Shown piece by piece: positions 42,272-50,651 of a stretch of 64,000 nt of DNA. A program made the position numbers and the translations under genes. The notes beneath the pieces are model-generated. The model was not told the DNA's origin and ran no database searches. It was given only the letters and a program-made list of their open reading frames with translations. Source of the stretch: Shewanella mangrovisoli (GTDB lineage: Bacteria > Pseudomonadota > Gammaproteobacteria > Enterobacterales > Shewanellaceae); assembly GCF_019457635.1 (NCBI RefSeq), contig NZ_CP080412.1, forward strand, positions 4,030,001 to 4,094,000. The letters are read 5' to 3'. The number at the start of each line of letters is the position of its first letter. The first letter of the stretch is position 1.

Positions 42272-44247
42272 GTGGCAAGTTAAGGCAACTCATAGGTACA
42301 TTGCAGCAACAGTCGCGCTCTACCGTCGCTAAGGTACTGTTGATTATTGGCATGTTTATCGGGATCTGCATCACCCTCGTCGTCCTCGTCTATATTCAGG
42401 GCAATATTTTCGATGGTGTGCGCACCTATGTCAGGGGCGAAGGACTCTGGGCCAAAGCGCAAAAAGATGCCACGTTTTACCTTATCCACTATTCCTACAA
42501 CAAAAACGAAGTCGACTATCAACGTTATCTAGCGGCAACGGCTGTGATGCTAGGCGACAGGCAAGCTCGCGAGGCCCTACTCGCCTCGCCAATCGATGAG
42601 TTAAAGGCCAAAGAAGGCTTTATCCAAGGTTTGAATGATGAAAGGGATACTGAGTCTTTAATTTGGTTTTTTCGGCATTTTAACCGCACTCACTATATGC
42701 AACGGGCTGTAGAGATTTGGACCCTCGCCGACGAAAGATTTAACACTATGATGTTATTGGCAGACTCGATGCACGATGAGGTATCCCAATTTGGTGGCAG
42801 TCCACCAGACCTTAGCCAATATCGCCAGCAGCTTATCCAGTTAAATGAAGAACTGCTCAGTTTAGAAATTGAATTCTCCTTAGTGCTGAGCGAAGGCGCT
42901 CGCTGGGTAAAACGCATTACCTGGTTAATCAGCTTAGGAGTCGTCTTACTCTTTATCAGCATAGGTATTTTGGTCAGCAGGCAGATCATTCGCAACATTG
43001 CAAAATCTGAAAAACAGCTATTAATCAGTGAGTCACGCTTTAGCAGCCTTAAAAATTCCGACACCATAGGCATTATTTCATGGCAGCTCGATGGCACCAT
43101 CCACGATGCCAATGATCATTTTCTCCATATGTTAGGTTTTGACTGTGAAGACTTAGCCGCGGGTCTGATCAACTGGCGCTCACTCACGCCACCTGAGTTT
43201 GAGGCGAGGGATAACATCGCGATCGCCGAGCTTATCGAACTTGGCCACTGTCATCAGTATGAAAAACAGCTTATTAGCAAAACGGGTGCCCATGTTCCTG
43301 TCATGCTAGGTGCAAGCTTTTTAAATAGCAGCACCCAAGAAGGGGTCGCCTATTTTATGGATTTGACCAGCAGTAAGCAGGCCGAAGATAAACTGAGGCT
43401 GGCTGCAACCGTGTTTAATGCCAGCACGGACGGCATCATAATCACAGATCCACTGATGAGCATTATCTCTATCAATCAGGCATTTACCGATATAACCGGA
43501 TTAACTGAGCAGAATTTGCATCAAGATGCCTCACGCTTTATCAATACGGGTCATCCGAATGAAGATGCCTATCAGGCCATGTGCAATCTGCTACAACAAG
43601 GAGAGCAATGGCAGGGTGAACTTATCAAGGAAACCGCATCGGGTTATCTGCCCTTAAGTGTGCGGATAAACACGGTAAGGAATGAGCATAACCGATTGAC
43701 TCACTTCGTGATTGTGATAACCGATATTTCGGAGCGCAAAGCCGAAGAAGAACATTTACGCCACATTGCCCACCATGATGCCCTCACCAATCTTCCGAAT
43801 CGGGTGTTATTCCATACCAAATTGGAGCAGGCGATCGTCCATGCGCAGCGAGCCGATGGGATCTTTGCCATTCTGTTTCTCGACTTAGATAACTTCAAAC
43901 CAGTCAACGATGAATTTGGCCACGATGTTGGCGATAAGTTATTGCAGGAAGTGGCGAAGCGGCTCACAGGTAGCATTCGGCAAATCGATACCATTACTCG
44001 TCTCGGCGGTGATGAATTTGTGATTCTGTTGGAACACTTACCCAATGAGGAAAGTGTGCCCATTTTGATCCGCAAAATCACCCAAGCACTCACGGCACCT
44101 TACATTATCCATAAACATCAATTGCACATTGGGGTCAGCATAGGCTCGGCCATTTATCCCTGCCACGGCACCGATGCTAAGAGCCTGATCAACTATGCGG
44201 ATCAAGCCATGTATGTAGTTAAAAAAGCCAACAAGCTGGTGCAATAA
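42268..44247 (+). CDS. Membrane diguanylate cyclase with two PAS domains
   Basis: Inner-membrane enzyme of 659 residues predicted to make cyclic di-GMP from two GTP. Layout: membrane helix about 22-44; a periplasmic helical sensor about 45-210; second helix about 212-235 (LISLGVVLLFISIGILVSR); PAS about 255-370 (MDLTSSKQAEDK); PAS about 378-490 (DISERKAEEE); GGDEF about 495-659. The active motif RLGGDEFVILL is intact near residue 580, with DALTNLPNR and DLDNFKPVND at the expected places. There is no EAL domain. AGGAG precedes the start, which overlaps the leader ORF. It follows the solute-binding-like gene. Confidence 0.93.
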   Translation: MSGKLRQLIGTLQQQSRSTVAKVLLIIGMFIGICITLVVLVYIQGNIFDGVRTYVRGEGLWAKAQKDATFYLIHYSYNKNEVDYQRYLAATAVMLGDRQAREALLASPIDELKAKEGFIQGLNDERDTESLIWFFRHFNRTHYMQRAVEIWTLADERFNTMMLLADSMHDEVSQFGGSPPDLSQYRQQLIQLNEELLSLEIEFSLVLSEGARWVKRITWLISLGVVLLFISIGILVSRQIIRNIAKSEKQLLISESRFSSLKNSDTIGIISWQLDGTIHDANDHFLHMLGFDCEDLAAGLINWRSLTPPEFEARDNIAIAELIELGHCHQYEKQLISKTGAHVPVMLGASFLNSSTQEGVAYFMDLTSSKQAEDKLRLAATVFNASTDGIIITDPLMSIISINQAFTDITGLTEQNLHQDASRFINTGHPNEDAYQAMCNLLQQGEQWQGELIKETASGYLPLSVRINTVRNEHNRLTHFVIVITDISERKAEEEHLRHIAHHDALTNLPNRVLFHTKLEQAIVHAQRADGIFAILFLDLDNFKPVNDEFGHDVGDKLLQEVAKRLTGSIRQIDTITRLGGDEFVILLEHLPNEESVPILIRKITQALTAPYIIHKHQLHIGVSIGSAIYPCHGTDAKSLINYADQAMYVVKKANKLVQ

Positions 44248-44332
44248 TCTTTGTCACATCCCAAATATCACCATTGACCTTAATGCCAATCCCACATATA
44301 AAGAACGTAAATTAAGCACTTAGAGCAAACTC

Positions 44333-44911
44333 ATGGAAAGAGGCATTCTAGTTCGTTGGAACGATGAAAAGGGATTCGGGTTTATTCAACCGGAACAACA
44401 GGGTAAAGACGTCTTTATCCATATTACCGTGCTTAAGCACATGGCGAGAAAACCTCGGGTTGGCGATAGCATTCTGTATCGCACCGAAGTACAAAATGAT
44501 GGCAAAGTGAAAGCCATCAAGGCCTCTATCGAAGGGGTCGCCGTCTTAGCTAACACCAATAAAAGCCCACGCCGCAATACAAATCCCCCGAGTCGCTCCC
44601 TATCAAATACCCTGCTGCCACTGTTATTAATCTTTGGCATCGGAATATTTGGTTTTAAAAAATATACCGAATATGAGATAGCTCAGGCCCCTAATAACAC
44701 AGAGATAGAAACAACGCCCCTGTATGAGCCTCAAACCCAGCCGCTATCAGCGCCTCAAACTCAATTTCACTGCGAGGCAGGCAAAACCCATTGCAGCCAT
44801 ATGGGCTCCTGCGCCGAAGCCACGTTTTACATCAAGAACTGTCCGAACACGCAAATGGACGGTGATGGAGATGGGATCCCCTGTGAGCGCCAGTGGTGTA
44901 ATGGCTATTAA
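44333..44911 (+). CDS. Cold-shock domain - membrane helix - Excalibur fusion protein
   Basis: A 192-residue protein with an unusual layout. Residues 1-66 form a cold-shock domain (GILVRWNDEKGFGFIQPE and KDVFIHITVL are RNP1 and RNP2), so a nucleic-acid-binding fold. Residues 67-90 are a basic linker; residues 93-108 are a single membrane helix (LLPLLLIFGIGIFGF). Residues 145-192 carry an Excalibur-type calcium-binding motif (MDGDGDGIPCERQWC) with several cysteines. With the N-terminus in the cytosol, the Excalibur part would face the periplasm. The function is unknown; cold-shock domains fused to DUF1294 membrane segments exist, but this version with Excalibur is less usual. Single gene with a terminator. 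Confidence 0.85.
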   Translation: MERGILVRWNDEKGFGFIQPEQQGKDVFIHITVLKHMARKPRVGDSILYRTEVQNDGKVKAIKASIEGVAVLANTNKSPRRNTNPPSRSLSNTLLPLLLIFGIGIFGFKKYTEYEIAQAPNNTEIETTPLYEPQTQPLSAPQTQFHCEAGKTHCSHMGSCAEATFYIKNCPNTQMDGDGDGIPCERQWCNGY

Positions 44912-44917
44912 CGAAAT

Positions 44918-44947
44918 AAAAGCCCCTGTTGGTTAACAGGGGCTTTT
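44918..44947. terminator. Bidirectional terminator after the CSD-Excalibur gene
   Basis: AAAAGCCCCTGTT, four-base loop, AACAGGGGCTTTT: a 13-bp perfect stem with T/A runs on both sides. It is also positioned to end the S8 protease transcript from the right. Confidence 0.9.
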
Positions 44948-45015
44948 ACCTCGGATGAAGTGACAGCATCAGGTACAGTTAATACCGTCAGCTGCGCGCT
45001 TCAGCCTAAAACGTC

Positions 45016-48000
45016 TTAATGTATTTTGCGATTTCGTCTGTAAGCTAAAGGAAGCAAGCCTAAGGCTAACCAACCTAAGGCACCACCCGAGCTTTTCGCT
45101 TCAGGTTCGATGGTGACAACCGGCATCTTACAACTGCCATCATCAGTATTGGCCGAAGCGTCATAGTTAGTGGCGCTGCTGTTAGTACAACCATACTCAA
45201 TACCGTCGGACTCAACCATTAAGCTGAAACTAGTCGATGCAGCATCTTCTGGATTCACGCGGTCTTTTACTCTAACTGTGACTAAGGTTTCACCATGGAA
45301 GTTTGCCGTTGGAGTTAATGTCACATTGTTACCATTCACGGTTGCCGTAAAGTTATCTCCCATCACTTCAATCACATTGCTCACTTGGTTTTCATCCGAG
45401 TAGAGCACGTCGAAGCTAATGGATTCATTTTCTTTAACCGTCTTATTGGTAATGGCAGCCAGTTGAATGTTGCCCGCCACCTCAAGTTGCAGCTCAAGCA
45501 CTTCGCTGTCGGCACCCACTAAGTGGTTTTCAACTTTGAGTGTTTGAGTTGTACCCGCTGCCTTTTCAGATACATAGGCACTGAACTTCACGTTAAACTG
45601 TGACTCTTCTGGACCGGTATAATCCATACAAACCACATATTCATCGCTGAGAACTTTATCTAAGTTGTTGTAGGCAACTGAAGCACCAAGGTTTATATCC
45701 ACAGGCATATCACCATCAACTAAGATACGACCATCGGCCGCTTTAAAGCCAATAGCACCTTGGCCATCCACCATTTGTAGATTGTCATAGGCAAATAACA
45801 TTTCATATTTGCCAGGTTCGAAGTTCACATTCATGCGTAGGAACATTTCGAAGTCAACAAGTTGACCCGGTGTGCCTGTACGCTCAACGTTATCCCACTC
45901 CAGTACTAACCACTCACGTGAAGAAGTATAAGTTGGGGTAATACCTGCGTTCAGGTGATACTGACCAGAACCGCCGTCGTAACGAGCTGGAATGGTGTTA
46001 TCACCCACCCAGTAAGGTGCGATAGCATATTCCGGCATTGGTAACCCAGCGACATCCTTAGGAAACTCAACATGCATGAACGGCAATCTACGTGCAGAGT
46101 TGAAGGATATAATACCCGCAGGACTCAAGGTGATAGTGTCAACAAAGTATTTGTTAAACAATGGGAAACTAATATCCTGACTGGTATTCATCAGATCCTT
46201 AAGCGAGTACGTGAACTGGTTTCTATAGGTACCTTGCACGCCCTCTAAGGTTCTCCAACCTAAACCTTCCTTCAGCTCCAGATAACCTGGGTAAGGAGAG
46301 TTCGCCGCTTTAAGGGAACACATAGGATCATTCTGGTTATTAGTGATCTTATAGTTACGGACAACATCCTTAGTGGTTTCCTGTACACCTGATACACTGA
46401 AGTTGTTGTTTTCGAATATCGCTGAACCAGGTGTGGCATTAGATGCAACAATGCTATCAGGGATAATTTGAATGCTGTCAGGGAATTGAGTCTTGATTAC
46501 AAAATCTCTAGCAGCCGCTTCATTGTTAGCGATGACATTTACTTGGAACTCAACCACTTCGCCAGCACGGGCCGTTTCACGGTTAGCGGTGAAGGTCACA
46601 TCTTTATCGACTTGGTTAACAATCACAGGTACAAAACCTACGTTGCCCGCATCATTGGCATTAGTGCCTATATCGAAGCCACCAAAGTAAGTGTTACCAA
46701 CCTCCATATCTGGAAGATGGTAAGCCAGTTCTACGTTGTACTCTTCGTAACCAGGGATTTGCGAAGGCGCTTTAACGGTTAAGTTACCGTTATCTCCCGT
46801 CACAACCGCAGTTGAGAAAGTAACATCACGCCCCATATCTGTTTGACCCGTTGAGATGGTCGCCAAGTTCATATAGACGGTAAAGTAATGACCCGCCTGT
46901 GGGTTTGTGATGGTACAGAAGTTAGCAATAGTATAAGTGGTAGACATACATAGGGTTTCATCCATTGATGGTAAACCGTCACCATCGGTGTCTTGCCCCA
47001 TAAATACCAGCACTCTGGCGTATTCACTTCCACCTACGCTAGCCGCAAGTAACTTGGCGCCCTCTGGCACATCAGTCCATTCTACGTGGTTCGCATTAAC
47101 GACTTGTTTACCATCCACCTCAACGGTGTCAAATGGATCACCACTCGTTTTGTCGGTATACAAGTGAACCGTCTTATCTTCACCTTTTACTAAGCCAAAA
47201 CTACGCGCAGTGAAATCGGTGATTTCGGCGGTATTGAATGGGCCTACGTTTAGGGTTGATGATTTACGGTGAGCGTTAATTTTCAAATACTCAGGTAACC
47301 CAGTCTCGCCTTCATAAGTCCATACTGGCAGTTCAAGCACTGGCGAGTTTGGTACATCTGAAGCAAGAACCACCTGACCTTGGTTACCGGTTAAATCGAT
47401 TACAGTGGTCCCGGCTACGTTCTTTTTCGTCTTAGCGGTGACTACGATAGACTGGGTTTCGCCCGCCTTAATCGTAAAGCTTTGTGGCGAAACACTAATA
47501 TCAAAGTTGCCAATCCAAGTTTCAGTGCTGACGTTCCAAGTCGCATCTTCAGTAGCAGTAAAGGTTCGCACAAATGAACATTCCGTAGGACATTCATTAT
47601 CGACCATATAAGCCGTGTTCAGGTTCTTAGGACGACCACCCGCATTTGGGTTAGCTGCAGCCATATTGTCCATTGACTCATCGAGTACTAAACCGACTTT
47701 ATCGGCTAACTCAACGTGCATACGACCCGCACCCACATCTTGCAGGGCTGACATATCACCATAATCTGAGTAGTTGTCTAAAAATCCTGCACTTGTCAGA
47801 TCGTTAGATGCCGTCATCAATAGCGCCGATTGAACTTGCATCGGTGACCAGTCGGGGTGTGACTGACGTAATAATGCAGCCGCACCAGCAACATGAGGAC
47901 TCGCCATTGAGGTACCAGATAGGGTCGCCCAATCGCCAGTTGAAGGATTTTTGGTAAATGGTTGGTCATCAGAGGCGGCAGCAAAAATATCCACACCAGG

Positions 48001-49935
48001 AGCTGCGATATCCACAAATAGGGTATCGATACCAAAATAAGATGGACCACGGCCAGAGAAGTTAGCGACACGCTCTTTATCAACTTCTTTAATTTCAGCA
48101 GCACCAGCCGTGATCGTCGCCATATGGCCTGAACCAGATGCTAACCAAGTACGAAGCTTCGCACCATCGGCATACTTGATCAATGAACCGGGGACCGAAT
48201 AAGGGATTTCTGGCGCGCTAGAATCTTGAACTGATGAAAGATTCGAAATAATAATACCTTCCGCACCACCCGCCTGTACGTTTGCCGCTTTAGTCATCAA
48301 TGGGAATGAACTGCGAGAACAAAGCACTATGACGTCCTGCGCGCTTTCATCAATCTCTGTATCTGGATTATCAGCCAGATCGAACGTGCCTTGAGGGAAC
48401 GGCTTATCACAGTTCTTAACGTAGGATGCAACAGGTTCATTGGCGTTTTTGAATTTACTCGCATCAACCATTAGACCCGTTACTGAATTGAAGTTACGAG
48501 TTGCACCGACAATATCCGCTGGTGCAGCAGTCGCGCCACCAGACATATCTTCAACAGTATTCTTTTTGAAACCAACAACTTGGTCTGCTGTGTGAGCTGC
48601 AACTGTGGTTACCCAAGGTGATGAATGGTCAGCCGTCATCAAGTCAGGCCCAGAATTACCCGCAGCAACCGCAACAAATACGCCCGAGGCTGCCGCGTTT
48701 AAAAAGGCTTGCTCCATTGGATCTAACCATGGGTCCTCCTCAAGCGAACCTAACGAAGCGTTGATAACGTCAACGTTATCGATTGCCGATTGCTCAATCG
48801 CGGCAATAATGGCTGAGCTCGGACAACCAGCATAAGGGTCACCCGAACCACCAGGCCAACATACTTGGTATGCAATGATATTCGCGTGTGGCGCCATACC
48901 CGACACTTGGTCAAACTTAAGGCCTGTTTCAGTCCCTTTACTCTGAGCGATGAAATCAGTGGTCGTATGCGCAACATCATTCAGGATGTTACCTGCAACG
49001 GTACCCGCGACATGCGAACCATGGTTGTTATAGTCCACACCCACTGCTGGGCGGGTTTCACTAAACACAGGATCTGTGTATGCCTGTGTGATCTCTGGGT
49101 ATGAATAGATACCAATCAGCTTATCGTTACAGTACTCTGGTGAATCAGCACAATCCCCTAAGTATTTACCTGCCAGAGGATTAATGTGTTTATAACCGTC
49201 ACCACCCACGGCAGCAAATGAAGGATGATCATAGTTAATACCAGTATCAATGATACCGACCACCATGCCCTCACCTTTATTAGACAAGGTATTTAACGCA
49301 CTTGTGTTCCAAACGCTAGTTGCACCAGTTTGTGCTGGCGTACTGAAGGTTTTTAAATCATAGATTTTTTCACGGGTAATACGCTTAACACCAGGCACTT
49401 TTGCCAGACGTTGTGCCTGTTCTTGGGTCATTTCAGTCACGAAACCGTTAAGTGCGACCGAAAATGCACGGCTTACTTTAACATCCACCCCTTGTAATGC
49501 CTGCGCCTGTGCCACAAAGTTAGCACGCTTCTCAGCAAGATAGTTGTTATAAGCTTTTAGCTGAGGTTGATTCAGATTCAGAGGCGAACTTGTACCACGA
49601 ACTTTAGCAACAGTAGGTTGGGTTGCCGCGAGTTGGGCAATACCACCCTCGTAGGTAGCAATTGGCGCATCATTGAGCTGTACAATATATTTCTGTACGC
49701 CATGAACATCATCTTCAGCAATGAAGATTTCACGCTGTTTTTTAATGGTTTTGTTTACTTGGTTTTCCCAAGTAAAGGTTTCTTCCGCTAGTGGCTTTGG
49801 AGCATAATCCGCAGGTTGCGTTGCCCAGACGGCGTTTAGCTCATTAGATGGCGCAACTGTTGTAGTCGAAGCGACACCGCTACCAACGTACAAAGCAGTA
49901 GCCACCATAACGGCGACTTTATTCATTGTAAGCAT
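45016..49935 (-). CDS. Large secreted subtilase with GlyGly-CTERM anchor
   Basis: Secreted serine protease of 1639 residues. It has a signal peptide (about 1-23, ending GVAST), an I9-type propeptide (YIVQLNDAPIATYEGG, about 62-190) and an S8 catalytic domain. The triad is Asp in GIIDTGINYDHPSF (near 228), His in NNHGSHVAGTVAG (near 310) and Ser in LSGTSMASPHVAG (near 676). An inserted PA domain lies between His and Ser. Downstream are beta-sandwich repeats, a cadherin-like segment and a short Cys-Asp-rich motif (CTNSSATNYDASANTDDG). The end, GGALGWLALGLLPLAYRRNRK, is a GlyGly-CTERM sorting signal processed by rhombosortase. AAGGG lies before the ATG. Confidence 0.95.
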   Translation of the reverse strand: MLTMNKVAVMVATALYVGSGVASTTTVAPSNELNAVWATQPADYAPKPLAEETFTWENQVNKTIKKQREIFIAEDDVHGVQKYIVQLNDAPIATYEGGIAQLAATQPTVAKVRGTSSPLNLNQPQLKAYNNYLAEKRANFVAQAQALQGVDVKVSRAFSVALNGFVTEMTQEQAQRLAKVPGVKRITREKIYDLKTFSTPAQTGATSVWNTSALNTLSNKGEGMVVGIIDTGINYDHPSFAAVGGDGYKHINPLAGKYLGDCADSPEYCNDKLIGIYSYPEITQAYTDPVFSETRPAVGVDYNNHGSHVAGTVAGNILNDVAHTTTDFIAQSKGTETGLKFDQVSGMAPHANIIAYQVCWPGGSGDPYAGCPSSAIIAAIEQSAIDNVDVINASLGSLEEDPWLDPMEQAFLNAAASGVFVAVAAGNSGPDLMTADHSSPWVTTVAAHTADQVVGFKKNTVEDMSGGATAAPADIVGATRNFNSVTGLMVDASKFKNANEPVASYVKNCDKPFPQGTFDLADNPDTEIDESAQDVIVLCSRSSFPLMTKAANVQAGGAEGIIISNLSSVQDSSAPEIPYSVPGSLIKYADGAKLRTWLASGSGHMATITAGAAEIKEVDKERVANFSGRGPSYFGIDTLFVDIAAPGVDIFAAASDDQPFTKNPSTGDWATLSGTSMASPHVAGAAALLRQSHPDWSPMQVQSALLMTASNDLTSAGFLDNYSDYGDMSALQDVGAGRMHVELADKVGLVLDESMDNMAAANPNAGGRPKNLNTAYMVDNECPTECSFVRTFTATEDATWNVSTETWIGNFDISVSPQSFTIKAGETQSIVVTAKTKKNVAGTTVIDLTGNQGQVVLASDVPNSPVLELPVWTYEGETGLPEYLKINAHRKSSTLNVGPFNTAEITDFTARSFGLVKGEDKTVHLYTDKTSGDPFDTVEVDGKQVVNANHVEWTDVPEGAKLLAASVGGSEYARVLVFMGQDTDGDGLPSMDETLCMSTTYTIANFCTITNPQAGHYFTVYMNLATISTGQTDMGRDVTFSTAVVTGDNGNLTVKAPSQIPGYEEYNVELAYHLPDMEVGNTYFGGFDIGTNANDAGNVGFVPVIVNQVDKDVTFTANRETARAGEVVEFQVNVIANNEAAARDFVIKTQFPDSIQIIPDSIVASNATPGSAIFENNNFSVSGVQETTKDVVRNYKITNNQNDPMCSLKAANSPYPGYLELKEGLGWRTLEGVQGTYRNQFTYSLKDLMNTSQDISFPLFNKYFVDTITLSPAGIISFNSARRLPFMHVEFPKDVAGLPMPEYAIAPYWVGDNTIPARYDGGSGQYHLNAGITPTYTSSREWLVLEWDNVERTGTPGQLVDFEMFLRMNVNFEPGKYEMLFAYDNLQMVDGQGAIGFKAADGRILVDGDMPVDINLGASVAYNNLDKVLSDEYVVCMDYTGPEESQFNVKFSAYVSEKAAGTTQTLKVENHLVGADSEVLELQLEVAGNIQLAAITNKTVKENESISFDVLYSDENQVSNVIEVMGDNFTATVNGNNVTLTPTANFHGETLVTVRVKDRVNPEDAASTSFSLMVESDGIEYGCTNSSATNYDASANTDDGSCKMPVVTIEPEAKSSGGALGWLALGLLPLAYRRNRKIH

Positions 49936-50011
49936 GACTTGCCCTTATAATTTCACGATAAAAATCATTTTTTGCCACCAAATGGAAACAAATTTAAAAC
50001 ATCGCGAATGA

Positions 50012-50028
50012 TTACTCCTAGGGAGTAA
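50012..50028. promoter_or_regulatory. Palindrome in the promoter of the S8 protease
   Basis: TTACTCC-TAG-GGAGTAA is a perfect 7-3-7 inverted repeat in the 267-base gap before the protease gene. On the minus strand it lies directly after a TTGACG -35-like hexamer, so a repressor or MerR-type regulator may bind there. The -10 is unclear. Confidence 0.5.
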
Positions 50029-50202
50029 AGCGTCAATTTGATAACGGCATTTGCTACAAAATGCTACTTATAAAACAATGCATTAAATAAAATACAGCAG
50101 CTTCGCCACGATATTTAACTTAGTGAAATATTGGGTATTTATAATGCCAAACACAGGAAAATGTTAAAAATATAGTAATAAACACTGTAGGCGAGTAAGT
50201 AG

Positions 50203-50556
50203 ATGAACCATCCAACCATGTACCATATTGAATCTAGATCCATGCTCGACTCAATTCTGAATAACTACAACGCCGTACTTTTGTTATTTGGGGCGCCAAG
50301 CTGTGGCGTGTGTCAGGTCCTTAAGCCTCAGATTGCGGATTTGTTGGCGAGGGAGTTTCCCCAAATGGTGCTGGCGTATATCGATTGTGAAGCCCAAGGT
50401 GAGATTGCCGCCGGCTACCATGTCTTTAGTTTGCCAGTGGTAGAAACGGTATTTTACGGCAAAAGCTTTGGACGTTTTTCGAAGGTGTTTTCCCTCGGCG
50501 AGCTCAAAGGGGCGATTGCCCGCCCCTATGGATTAATCGATGAGAACCAGCCTTAG
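50203..50556 (+). CDS. Thioredoxin-like protein
   Basis: Thioredoxin-fold protein of 117 residues with the active-site motif CGVC (Cys34, Cys37) in FGAPSCGVCQVLKP and the cis-proline in FSLPVVETVFYG. No signal peptide, so cytosolic. Divergence of the dipeptide between the cysteines (GV rather than GP) suggests a different redox potential from TrxA. The ribosome site is weak, and an in-frame ATG five codons later (50218) is possible. It is convergent with the ModF-like gene. Confidence 0.85.
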   Translation: MNHPTMYHIESRSMLDSILNNYNAVLLLFGAPSCGVCQVLKPQIADLLAREFPQMVLAYIDCEAQGEIAAGYHVFSLPVVETVFYGKSFGRFSKVFSLGELKGAIARPYGLIDENQP

Positions 50557-50651
50557 GTTAGCGCTATTTTTGTAACTGTCTAAAGCCACGGTACTGAATG
50601 GGTTTGCCTTACCGCTGCAACCACAGCATCCACCTTTCGCTAAATGATCGC

